From an uncultured bacterium (GTDB lineage: Bacteria; Patescibacteriota; Patescibacteriia; UBA1558; GWA2-36-10): 19,797 nucleotides of DNA. The position numbers were made by a program, and so were the translations under genes. Shown piece by piece: positions 1-7,627 of the stretch. Each line of letters begins with the position of its first letter. Position 1 is the stretch's first letter. The notes under the pieces were generated by a model. It had not been told where the DNA came from. It did not search any database and worked only from the letters and a program-made list of their open reading frames with translations. The stretch covers positions 1 to 19,797 of the forward strand of contig CAIRBL010000008.1 in NCBI GenBank assembly GCA_903876815.1, read 5' to 3'.

Positions 1-1381
1 CACTTTAGTTGAACAAAATCTCCAAAAAACTATTGTTCCTTACTTAACAAGTAGCAAAAATTTCTTTTTTGCTGCTCATTTGTATGAAAAAAACATTACC
101 GAAGAGCTACACGAAATTATTAACCAAAAATTTAGCCAAGTTCAAGGCACACCAACTCAATTAGACCTGCCAATCATTCAAATCGTTGATGTTATTTTGG
201 AATACGCCTTGTTTGACCAAGCCTCTGATATTCATATCGAAGCCTTGCCTGATGCTGTGGTAGTGCGTTTCCGTATTGATGGAGACTTACATGACAAAGT
301 CGAATTACCCGCTGAAGTACATGATGCAATTGTCGCGAGAATCAAAATCTTATCTAATCTCAAAATTGATGAACATCGTGTACCACAAGACGGTAGATTT
401 TCTTTTGCGTTAGAGGGTCAAGAAGAGTCTGTGAGAGTTTCAGTTATTCCTGCTTTTTATGGAGAAAAAATTGTCATGCGTTTGATGACCGATGATGCTC
501 AAAATTTTAGTTTGGACAACATGGGCTTTTCTCCAAAAAATATCGAAATCATGAACCGCCAAGTTAAAAAACCATTTGGTATGATTTTGGTGGTGGGGCC
601 AACTGGTTCTGGTAAAACCACTACTTTATATTCTATTTTAAACATTTTAAATACCGAAGAAGTAAATATTTCTACCATTGAAGATCCGATAGAGTATGGC
701 GTGCATCGAGTCAATCAAACCCAAGTCAATCCACAGGCTGGCTACGATTTTGCTAATGGCTTAAGAGCTCTTTTAAGGCAAGATCCGGATATCATCATGA
801 TTGGTGAAATTAGAGATAATAAAACCGCTCAAATCGCCGTCAGAGCAGGTTTAACAGGTCATTTGGTGCTTTCTACCTTGCATACAAATAATGCAGCTGG
901 CGTACCTCCTAGATTGTTAGACATGGAAGTGGAGCCATTTTTGGTTGCTTCAACTCTCAATGTAGTAATAGCACAACGTTTAGTGCGTCGTATTTGTCTA
1001 AAATGCATCGAAAGTTACAAATTAAGCCCAGAAGAATTGCAAGGTTTGGGTAAAGAATTTGATTTAGCAAAAATGCTACAAAGATTCAAAGATCTTAACT
1101 GGATTGAACAAAAATATCAAAATTTTGGCGAGCTAAATTTTTATCGAGGCAAAGGTTGTAGATATTGTCATCAATCTGGCTATAGCGGTCGTATCAGCGT
1201 TTTGGAAATTTTGGAAAATACCCCTGATATTCAAAAATTTATTATCAAAAATTCCACTTCCAATGAAATCCAAGAAGCAGCTGTCAAAAGTGGCATGATT
1301 ACTATTTTTGAAGATGGTTTACAAAAAGCCTTAGTTGGCGTCACAACAATAGCCGAAGTCTTAAGTATCAAACGAGAATAA
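1..1381 (+). CDS. pilB: Type IV pilus assembly ATPase PilB/GspE (5' partial)
   Basis: Cytoplasmic hexameric ATPase that powers pilus or pseudopilus extension. The reading frame is open from position 2, so the TTG at 80 is only an internal codon and the N-terminal part lies outside the window. About 459 residues are visible, against roughly 560 for full PilB. Seen directly: a GspE/PilB central region, Walker A GPTGSGKT at 596-619, Walker B/GEIRD region at about 785-820, and the GHLVLSTLHTN stretch typical of the family. Two CxxC pairs (codons at 995 and 1004, then 1157 and 1166) form the tetracysteine zinc site found in PilB/GspE extension ATPases and absent from PilT retraction ATPases. pilC follows after 20 nt with no Shine-Dalgarno, so they are probably one operon. 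The family call is secure; pilus versus secretion use rests on the pilin genes downstream. Confidence 0.95.
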   Translation, partial: TLVEQNLQKTIVPYLTSSKNFFFAAHLYEKNITEELHEIINQKFSQVQGTPTQLDLPIIQIVDVILEYALFDQASDIHIEALPDAVVVRFRIDGDLHDKVELPAEVHDAIVARIKILSNLKIDEHRVPQDGRFSFALEGQEESVRVSVIPAFYGEKIVMRLMTDDAQNFSLDNMGFSPKNIEIMNRQVKKPFGMILVVGPTGSGKTTTLYSILNILNTEEVNISTIEDPIEYGVHRVNQTQVNPQAGYDFANGLRALLRQDPDIIMIGEIRDNKTAQIAVRAGLTGHLVLSTLHTNNAAGVPPRLLDMEVEPFLVASTLNVVIAQRLVRRICLKCIESYKLSPEELQGLGKEFDLAKMLQRFKDLNWIEQKYQNFGELNFYRGKGCRYCHQSGYSGRISVLEILENTPDIQKFIIKNSTSNEIQEAAVKSGMITIFEDGLQKALVGVTTIAEVLSIKRE

Positions 1382-1401
1382 AATAAAAAACAAAATAAAA
1401 T

Positions 1402-2589
1402 ATGAAATATTTAGGGAATAATAATGAACTAAATAGTCAAAGTACCAAAATAAAAAACCCCGAAAACCAGAAACCAGACCTAAAAAAAGAACTCACCACC
1501 GCACAAGCAAAAGTAGAAAAGAAAAGTTTTTTTAAATTTCGAGCCGGCAAAGTAAATTTGACGAGCAAGATGTTTTTTTTGGATAACTTATCAACCATGT
1601 TAAAAGCGGGTCTGGCTTTAGCTCCAGCTTTAAACACTTTAGGTAAAGAAGTCAAAAATAAATATTTACAAAAAGTCATTTTACATTTAAAAAATAGAGT
1701 AGAAAACGGCCAGCCACTTTCTGTCAGTATGAAAGAATATCCAGATGTTTTTCCAGAAATGATTATCGCTACCGTGGAAGTAGGTGAAAACACCGGTTTA
1801 TTAGCTGATGCTTTGGGTAATTTAGCAGATATTTTAAAAGCTCAAAAAAAATTGCGCTCCAAAGTTATTGGCGCTTTGATGTACCCCACAATTGTATTGA
1901 TAGCTCTTTGTGGTATCAGCGTTTTCTTAGCACTGGTTGTTTTTCCTCAGTTAATTACTATCTTTATAGAAGCTAATGTCAAGTTACCTTTTGTTTTAAA
2001 GGCTGTGCAAACTTTTATTGATATTATGAAAAATTTTGGTGGGCTAGCAATCATGGCTTTTGTCATTTTTCTGGTAATATTGTTTTTGATTTTTAAATTA
2101 CCAAAACCAAAATTATTTTTGCATAAATTTTTACTGAAAATTCCTTTTGTAGGAAACTTAATTAAAGAATTAGCTCTGACACGTTTTACTAGTAATTTAA
2201 ATGCTTTATTGGTTTCTGGATTATCAATTGTCAAATCTTTTGAAATTGTTGCCAAAACTTTAGCCAATCTTTATTATCGACAAACTTTACAAGAAATATC
2301 ACAAGAGTTGTCTCGTGGTGTATCCTTGGCTGATTCTTTAGCAAAAAGACCAAAATTATTTCCTTCCCTCACTGTCCAGCTTTGCGAAGTTGGTGAAGAT
2401 ACTGGCGAATTAGACGATATTTTAAAAAAAATATCTGCCTATTATGAAGAAAGAGTGGATAATGTGCTGGCCAATTTATCTACCATTATTGAGCCAATTT
2501 TATTAATTTTGGTTGGCGTGGCTGTTGGTTTTATTGCTATCTCTGTCATTGCTCCAATGTATGAATTAACTATGAGTTTTGCAGAATAA
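1402..2589 (+). CDS. pilC: Type IV pilus inner-membrane platform protein PilC/GspF
   Basis: Polytopic inner-membrane protein that couples the PilB motor to pilin assembly. It is 395 residues, normal for the family. It begins with a Lys-rich cytoplasmic extension (about 1-45), then shows two homologous GspF domains. The first starts near MFFLDNLSTMLKAGLALAPAL and the second near LALTRFTSNLNALLVSGLSI. Three hydrophobic segments are visible: VIGALMYPTIVLIALCGISV, the AIMAFVIFLVILFLIF stretch, and the C-terminal IEPILLILVGVAVGFIAISV. The motif GENTGLLADAL is repeated as GEDTGELDDIL in the second domain, a family hallmark. The ATG at 1402 has no ribosome-binding site. The stop (2587-2589) lies one base before the ATG of the next pilin gene, so co-transcription is very likely. 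Confidence 0.95.
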   Translation: MKYLGNNNELNSQSTKIKNPENQKPDLKKELTTAQAKVEKKSFFKFRAGKVNLTSKMFFLDNLSTMLKAGLALAPALNTLGKEVKNKYLQKVILHLKNRVENGQPLSVSMKEYPDVFPEMIIATVEVGENTGLLADALGNLADILKAQKKLRSKVIGALMYPTIVLIALCGISVFLALVVFPQLITIFIEANVKLPFVLKAVQTFIDIMKNFGGLAIMAFVIFLVILFLIFKLPKPKLFLHKFLLKIPFVGNLIKELALTRFTSNLNALLVSGLSIVKSFEIVAKTLANLYYRQTLQEISQELSRGVSLADSLAKRPKLFPSLTVQLCEVGEDTGELDDILKKISAYYEERVDNVLANLSTIIEPILLILVGVAVGFIAISVIAPMYELTMSFAE

Positions 2590-2590
2590 G

Positions 2591-3061
2591 ATGCTAAATA
2601 AAAAAGGTATCACTATACTAGAGGTTTTACTCACTATCACAATAGCTTCTTTGATTACTGCTATAGGTTTTAGTTCCTTTTATCAATGGCGCAACAGCGT
2701 CTCACTAATTAATCAAGTAGACGAATTAAAAAGTAAAATTGTAGAAGTGCGACAAATGGCAATTTCTGCAGCTGGAGAAACTGGTTGGGGCATTCATTTT
2801 GAAGACACACAATATATTATTTTTAGTGGTGATAGTTATAATCAAAATAACCCAAATAATCAAAGTGTTTTACTAAAAAATGCTATCATAAATAATCCCA
2901 GCACAAGCTTATCAAACGGTAATGGTGCTTATAGCCAAGATTTGATTTTTACAAAATATAGCGGCGAAACAGTAAATATTGGCACTCTCAGTATTAGATC
3001 AGATAATAACGCTGATATTATCAAAAGTTTTAGCATCAATAATTTAGGTAATGTAAATTAA
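2591..3061 (+). CDS. Type IV prepilin-like protein, GspH/FimT-like minor pilin
   Basis: Predicted minor pilin or pseudopilin of 156 residues. The N-terminus MLNKKG|ITILEV is a short basic prepilin leader with cleavage after Gly6 and the conserved Glu at mature position 5, followed by one hydrophobic helix (about 7-30). The next part, with VRQMAISAAGETGWGIHFED and an IIFSGDSY segment, resembles the GspH/FimT pseudopilin fold; that subtype is inferred from pattern only. I chose the ATG at 2591 over the in-frame TTG at 2579 because it gives a leader of the right length and starts just after the pilC stop. The stop overlaps the next start as TAATG (3059-3063), which suggests translational coupling. 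No prepilin peptidase is in the window. Confidence 0.85.
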   Translation: MLNKKGITILEVLLTITIASLITAIGFSSFYQWRNSVSLINQVDELKSKIVEVRQMAISAAGETGWGIHFEDTQYIIFSGDSYNQNNPNNQSVLLKNAIINNPSTSLSNGNGAYSQDLIFTKYSGETVNIGTLSIRSDNNADIIKSFSINNLGNVN

Positions 3062-4962
3062 TGCTATTTACAAAAAATAAAACTGGTTTTTCCTTGATAG
3101 AATTGTTAGTAGCAATTGCTTTTATTAGTGTTATTATTACTACCATTCTTACCATGAATGTTTTTAATGCTAATCTCTGGAAATTAAACGAGGATAAAAC
3201 CAAGGCTTATTTTTATGCTACAGAAAGTTTAGAAGCTATCAAATTAATCGATTGGTCAGAGCTACTTGAAGGTGATTACCATTTAGTTTTGCAAGGTGAT
3301 ACTTGGTCATTATTACCTGGTAATGAAAATTTAGAAAACCGTTATATAAGAAATATTAATATTGCTAATGTTGAAAGAGCGTTTACTCAAAATGGTCATG
3401 TTTATGGCGAGGTAGTAGAAAATGGTTTTATTGACCCAGATACCAAAAAAATAACAGCCGCAATCACTTGGACAGACAAAAGCGGTGCTAGTAAAAATGT
3501 TACTTTAGAAAATTATATAAGCCGTTGGCAAGCTAATAGATTTATTCAGACCGACTGGTTAGGGGGCAGTGGTCAGGCTGATTGGCTAGATGAAAGTAAA
3601 TTTTTTAGTAAAAATAGCAGCATAGATACAGATATTGAAGGCGTGAGCACTTTAATGTCAGGCTTTTTAGATTGGAACCAGGCTAACACCACCTCAACAT
3701 TCAATTTACCAGGTAGCTTTGATGAAAATGATGTTTATGTGACAAATAATAAGGCTTATTTGGTAACAGAAAATAATTCATCTGGCTCAGAATTTTTTAT
3801 TTTAAATGTTGCTAATATTGCCAATCCTACACAACTCTCATCTTTAAATATGAGCAGTTCAGTTACTTCTGTGGTGGCTCAAGATAATTATGCTTATTTA
3901 TCTACTCGTAGAGATTCCACGGAGTTGAGAGTTATCAATGTTTCCAATCCAAATAGCCCATCTATTGCAGCAAGTTACGATCTTTCCGGTAATCAAGATG
4001 CTTTAGATATAGCTGTTAATGCTACAGAATTGTACATCTTGCAAGATGACGATTTGCATTCTTTTAGCATCAGCAATCCAAATAACCCTCAGCTTTTAGA
4101 CGAAATAGACTTAGATGGCTTAGCTAAAGAAGTTTTTGTTTCCGCTAATACTATTTATGTAGCCACAGAAAACTATTCTCAAGAATTACAAATAGTTGAC
4201 GCCACTAATCCGGCTAATCTACAAATTATCGGCGGTTTTGACTTGCCTGGCAACTTAAGGGGCACTGATATTTTTGTTCGTGGTTCTAGGGCATATTTTG
4301 CAACTGATGATAATTCAGCTGGCTCAGAATTTTTTATTTTTGATATTTCAAATCCTAGTTCACCTTTGCTACTTGGCTCTTATAATCTAAACTCTAAAAT
4401 CCATTCTTTCAGCATTGTTGGTCCATACGCCTTGTTGGGTACTAATTTATCTAACGCTGAACTACGAGTAATAGATATAAGTTTTCCAGCTACCATTGGC
4501 GTAGTTTCTAATTTTGATTTAAATGGTTATATTTTAGGCATGTCAGCTAATTGTGCTGTCATTTATGCCGCAACAACTAGTAATGAAAATGAATTTTTTA
4601 TTATCACTACTGGCGTGACTGATTGTGGCTATTCAACTAATGGTGAACTAGTCTCGTCTACCTTTGACACTGGTACAGACTCAGTGACCTATAATTGGAT
4701 AGCTTGGACAGGCACAGAGCCTACTAACACAGAAATTAAATTTCAAATTGCTACTAGTAATAATTCTAATGGCCCATGGAACTTTACTGGGCCAGATGGA
4801 AGCAGTGGCACTTATTATACCAATGCTGCTAAAGAGTTTATTAATTATGATCATCATCTTAATCAAAGATATTTACGTTATAAATTGTTTTTAGACACTC
4901 AAGCTGATTTACAAGCACCAATCTTAGAAGAAGTGAGCATAAGTTATTCAAGCTATCAATGA
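3061..4962 (+). CDS. Pseudopilin carrying a seven-bladed LVIVD-type beta-propeller
   Basis: A 633-residue protein with a prepilin leader (cleavage after Gly9, then FSLIELL with Glu at mature position 5) and an N-terminal pilin helix, far longer than a normal pilin of about 150-200 residues. Residues about 30-210 form the pilin-proximal part. Residues about 220-517 hold seven repeats of roughly 40-45 residues. Each runs as a short strand, then Y-(L/V/F)-x-T or similar, then an L-R-V-I-(N/D)-V/I-S-like strand, then (N)P, then a Y/F-D-L-x-G turn. This fits LVIVD repeats and a seven-bladed propeller. Residues about 529-633 are a separate beta-rich module (STFDTG, IKFQIATSNN, RYLRYKLFL) that resembles sandwich domains seen on other surface proteins. 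Likely role: exposed adhesin or ligand binder at a pilus tip (inference). Stop and next start overlap as ATGA. Confidence 0.85.
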   Translation: MLFTKNKTGFSLIELLVAIAFISVIITTILTMNVFNANLWKLNEDKTKAYFYATESLEAIKLIDWSELLEGDYHLVLQGDTWSLLPGNENLENRYIRNINIANVERAFTQNGHVYGEVVENGFIDPDTKKITAAITWTDKSGASKNVTLENYISRWQANRFIQTDWLGGSGQADWLDESKFFSKNSSIDTDIEGVSTLMSGFLDWNQANTTSTFNLPGSFDENDVYVTNNKAYLVTENNSSGSEFFILNVANIANPTQLSSLNMSSSVTSVVAQDNYAYLSTRRDSTELRVINVSNPNSPSIAASYDLSGNQDALDIAVNATELYILQDDDLHSFSISNPNNPQLLDEIDLDGLAKEVFVSANTIYVATENYSQELQIVDATNPANLQIIGGFDLPGNLRGTDIFVRGSRAYFATDDNSAGSEFFIFDISNPSSPLLLGSYNLNSKIHSFSIVGPYALLGTNLSNAELRVIDISFPATIGVVSNFDLNGYILGMSANCAVIYAATTSNENEFFIITTGVTDCGYSTNGELVSSTFDTGTDSVTYNWIAWTGTEPTNTEIKFQIATSNNSNGPWNFTGPDGSSGTYYTNAAKEFINYDHHLNQRYLRYKLFLDTQADLQAPILEEVSISYSSYQ

Positions 4963-5486
4963 TTAAATATATAAAAAATACAAAAACAAAAGGTTTTAGC
5001 TTAATTGAAACTTTGGCTTATATTTTTATTACTGCCATGTTATTGACCACCATTAGTAGTTTGTTAATGTCAAATTTTAATATTCGCCGTCAACTCAAAA
5101 CATCTAGCTTAATCTATGATGATGCTAGATTTATCATGACACAATTAAATAACAAAATACACAGTGTAACAATCATCGACGATGTAAGACCAGATGCTAA
5201 ACAAATAGTTTTTTATCCAAATGGTAGCAATGACTTTAGTTTGCAAGTAGAAAATAATAACTTAATTTATAGAGAATCTGTTCAGGTGGGTGGAGGCTCA
5301 CCAACTGAACTCACGTTCAACTCTGCAAAAACTAGAGTCGAAAATTTGGTTTTGACACCAATCACAGACAGCAATGGCACGCCAAATAGAGGAGTATTAA
5401 TTCAATTCAATTTAAGCACTGGTAATGTATCTGATCCTTATGGCTATGCTAATGAAGAATTCCAAACTTTTATTAGTTTACGTTAA
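4959..5486 (+). CDS. Type IV prepilin-like minor pilin
   Basis: A 175-residue pilin-like protein. The leader is 12 residues ending in KTKG, followed by FSLIETL with Glu at mature position 5 and a hydrophobic helix to about residue 38. The remainder has short beta-rich segments (IDDVRPDAKQIVFYPNG, LQVENNNLIYRES) and a PNRGVLIQFNLSTGN region, a layout reminiscent of PilW/GspJ-type minor pseudopilins. I cannot assign the subtype firmly. The ATG overlaps the stop of the propeller gene by four bases, so the two proteins are probably made in linked amounts. The next gene starts 20 nt after its stop. No ribosome-binding site is seen, consistent with re-initiation. Confidence 0.85.
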   Translation: MIKYIKNTKTKGFSLIETLAYIFITAMLLTTISSLLMSNFNIRRQLKTSSLIYDDARFIMTQLNNKIHSVTIIDDVRPDAKQIVFYPNGSNDFSLQVENNNLIYRESVQVGGGSPTELTFNSAKTRVENLVLTPITDSNGTPNRGVLIQFNLSTGNVSDPYGYANEEFQTFISLR

Positions 5487-5506
5487 TTTTTATAATTATT
5501 TCATCA

Positions 5507-6463
5507 ATGTATAAAATCATCCCAAATTCTCAAATAGGCGCAGCTGCCTTAGTCGCTGCTATGTTAGTATCAGCTGGCTTATTGTCTATTGTACTATCAA
5601 CTACTATCATTGCTTTAAATAATAAAAATTCTTTGGAAGCTTTTACACAAACTATCAATAATTTTTATAGTGCGGAAATTGGCATGCAAGAATCCTTACT
5701 GCAAATCAAAAGAGATCCTAATAATCTGATTTTCAATGACCTTACACTTGGACAAGCTAATGTTTCTAGTGAATTTGTTGAATCAGAAAATGGTGCTTGT
5801 AATCCACCACTAGAATGTCAATTTGTACCAAATGCTGGTTGGTGGGGCGAATATTTTAATTGGTCAGTTGATCACCCTGATATGCAGGTCGATCCTTATC
5901 CAGGCCCAACACCGACGCCAATGCAACACGATTGGTTTGATGATATTTATAAAACTCACGAACAAATAGACGAAAATCTTATTTTCCACCTTACTCAATG
6001 GTTTCCTTATGATGGTACAGAATGGGAAGACAGAGAGGGTTTTAATCATGATTATTTTTTTGGGCAACACTGGCGCGCACAAGTCACTGCACCAACTGAT
6101 GGTAACTATGCTTTTAGTTTAGCATCTGATGATGATTCTTGGGTTTTGGTAGATGGTATGGTGGTTGTCAATAATAGTGGTACCCATGCGTCATTTACTT
6201 ATTCAGGTAATATTTATTTGTCAGCGGGCATTAATGTAGTTGACTTATATTTTGCGGAACGTCATACAGTAGACTCTGGATTTAGATTCAGTTTTTCTGA
6301 TCCAAACCTAATTATCACACCATTCCCAGAAGCTTGTACTCAAGATTTGGAATGTAACTCAAACATCGAAACTTCAGCTTCCAGCACCAAATCTAGCCGC
6401 AAAATACGCTACACTTGTAACAACAATCTCTCTAATTGTTCTTGGACCGAGCTGATTCCATAA
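5507..6463 (+). CDS. PilX-like minor pilin with a PA14/fibro-slime-like domain
   Basis: A 318-residue membrane-anchored surface protein. It has one hydrophobic segment (about residues 11-38) preceded by a short N-terminus with no clear prepilin G|xxxxE site, like PilX-type minor pilins. Residues about 110-265 look like a PA14-family domain: GWWGEYFN opens it, then FGQHWRAQVTAPTDGNYAF, SDDDSWVLVDG and a following GTH. The ending with ERH (251-253) is also the signature style of fibro-slime domains, a PA14 relative in adhesins. PA14 domains often bind carbohydrate, so a sugar-binding tip adhesin is plausible (inference). Six cysteines (98, 104, 277, 283, 304, 311) lie outside the domain and may form disulfides. 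It is the last gene of the pilus operon. Confidence 0.8.
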   Translation: MYKIIPNSQIGAAALVAAMLVSAGLLSIVLSTTIIALNNKNSLEAFTQTINNFYSAEIGMQESLLQIKRDPNNLIFNDLTLGQANVSSEFVESENGACNPPLECQFVPNAGWWGEYFNWSVDHPDMQVDPYPGPTPTPMQHDWFDDIYKTHEQIDENLIFHLTQWFPYDGTEWEDREGFNHDYFFGQHWRAQVTAPTDGNYAFSLASDDDSWVLVDGMVVVNNSGTHASFTYSGNIYLSAGINVVDLYFAERHTVDSGFRFSFSDPNLIITPFPEACTQDLECNSNIETSASSTKSSRKIRYTCNNNLSNCSWTELIP

Positions 6464-6465
6464 AC

Positions 6466-6494
6466 TTGATTATTTATAGCAAAAAAGCTATGAT
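6466..6494 (+). promoter_or_regulatory. Promoter of pyrD
   Basis: TTGATT (6466-6471), a 17-base spacer and TATGAT (6489-6494), matching sigma70 boxes at 4/6 and 5/6. Transcription would start near 6501, about 20 bases before the pyrD ATG. The spacer also holds ATAGC-A6-GCTAT, a weak hairpin without a T-run, so I do not read it as the pilus operon terminator. Confidence 0.6.
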
Positions 6495-6520
6495 AATCGG
6501 ACATTTGGCTCACAAAAACT

Positions 6521-7627
6521 ATGTTTTACGAAAAAATTATCAGACCAATTTTATTTCTTTTTCCTCCAGAAATTATTCATAATTTTACTTTTAGTATTTT
6601 AAGTATTTTCAATAAAAGTAAAATATTAAATAAATTTTTATTTAAGATTTGTTATTTTTCTTCATCACGTTTAAAACAAAAAATTTTTGGCCTAAATTTT
6701 GTCAATCCTATTGGTCTCACTGAAGGCTTGGATAAAAATGGAAAATTATCTCTGACTTGGCCAGCCTTTAATTTTGCTTGGGCAAATTTAGGCTCAATTA
6801 CTTATGAAGCACAATTAGGTAATAAAAAACCAAGACTGTGGCGCTTACCGCAGGACAAAGGATTAGTTGTTTATTATGGCCTTGCAAATCTTGGTGCGCA
6901 AAAAATTGTCCAGAAATTACAACAAGATAAAAATAGATTTGCCCAGCACGGCATTTGGTCAATCAGTATTGCTAAAACTAACACTGTGCCACTTGAAGAA
7001 GCAGCAGCAGACTATGCAAAAACTTTTGAGTTGGTCAAAAATATTGCCGATATCATCACCATCAACTTAAGCTGTCCTAATGTCAAAAATTTTACTGGGC
7101 TACAAAGCCCAGAATTATTAGAACCAATTTTGGAAAAAATAAGCAATTTAAATACCACCGATAAACCATTGTGGTTAAAAATTGGTAATGATTTAAAACA
7201 AACAGAACTTGATGCTATTATTTTTTTAGTTAAAAAATACAAAATCGCAGCGGTTGTGGCTACTAATTTAGCCAAAGACAAAACAAATTTAAAATTACAA
7301 TCTCCCGACCAAAATAAACCTGGCGGTGTCTCTGGCTTACCTATAGCTCAAAAAGCCAATGAAATTATCAGCTATTTGTATAAAAATAGCGAAAATAAAT
7401 ACAAAATCATTGGCGTTGGTGGTGTCTTTTCAGGAATCGACGCCTATGCTAAAATCAAAGCCGGAGCAAATTTGGTCCAAATTGGCACTGGTTTTATCTA
7501 CGGTGGACCATTGATAGTCAAAAAAATCACTAAAGAATTAGACAATTTATTGCTTCAAGACAAATTCCAAAATGTCAGCCAAGCAGTTGGCATAGAAGCA
7601 AGTATTTACAACCTAAAAAATGAATAA
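6521..7627 (+). CDS. pyrD: Dihydroorotate dehydrogenase, class-2-like
   Basis: Flavoenzyme oxidising dihydroorotate to orotate, step four of pyrimidine synthesis. It is 368 residues, as expected for class 2 (quinone-linked, membrane-associated) enzymes. The N-terminal helix region MFYEKIIRPILFLFPPEIIH is class-2-like. FMN-binding and core motifs are visible: NPIGLTEGLDKNG (62-74), KKPRLWRLPQD, WLKIGND, and the C-terminal IIGVGGVFSGIDAY plus GTGFIYGGP. The active-site loop reads INLSCPN with Cys185. Class 2 enzymes normally have a catalytic Ser here (NISSPN) while class 1 enzymes have NxSCPN. The usual MGFNN is YGLAN. The electron acceptor is therefore uncertain. It overlaps the next gene by eight bases. 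The other pyr genes are not in the window. Confidence 0.9.
   Translation: MFYEKIIRPILFLFPPEIIHNFTFSILSIFNKSKILNKFLFKICYFSSSRLKQKIFGLNFVNPIGLTEGLDKNGKLSLTWPAFNFAWANLGSITYEAQLGNKKPRLWRLPQDKGLVVYYGLANLGAQKIVQKLQQDKNRFAQHGIWSISIAKTNTVPLEEAAADYAKTFELVKNIADIITINLSCPNVKNFTGLQSPELLEPILEKISNLNTTDKPLWLKIGNDLKQTELDAIIFLVKKYKIAAVVATNLAKDKTNLKLQSPDQNKPGGVSGLPIAQKANEIISYLYKNSENKYKIIGVGGVFSGIDAYAKIKAGANLVQIGTGFIYGGPLIVKKITKELDNLLLQDKFQNVSQAVGIEASIYNLKNE

Noticed and set aside
2579..2590. TTG start for the first minor pilin, overlapping pilC
   Set aside because: The ATG at 2591 gives a six-residue leader of normal form and lies one base after the pilC stop.
6471..6497. Hairpin after the pilus operon as a terminator
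   Set aside because: Only a five-base perfect core, no T-run after it, and it coincides with the pyrD promoter spacer and -10 box.
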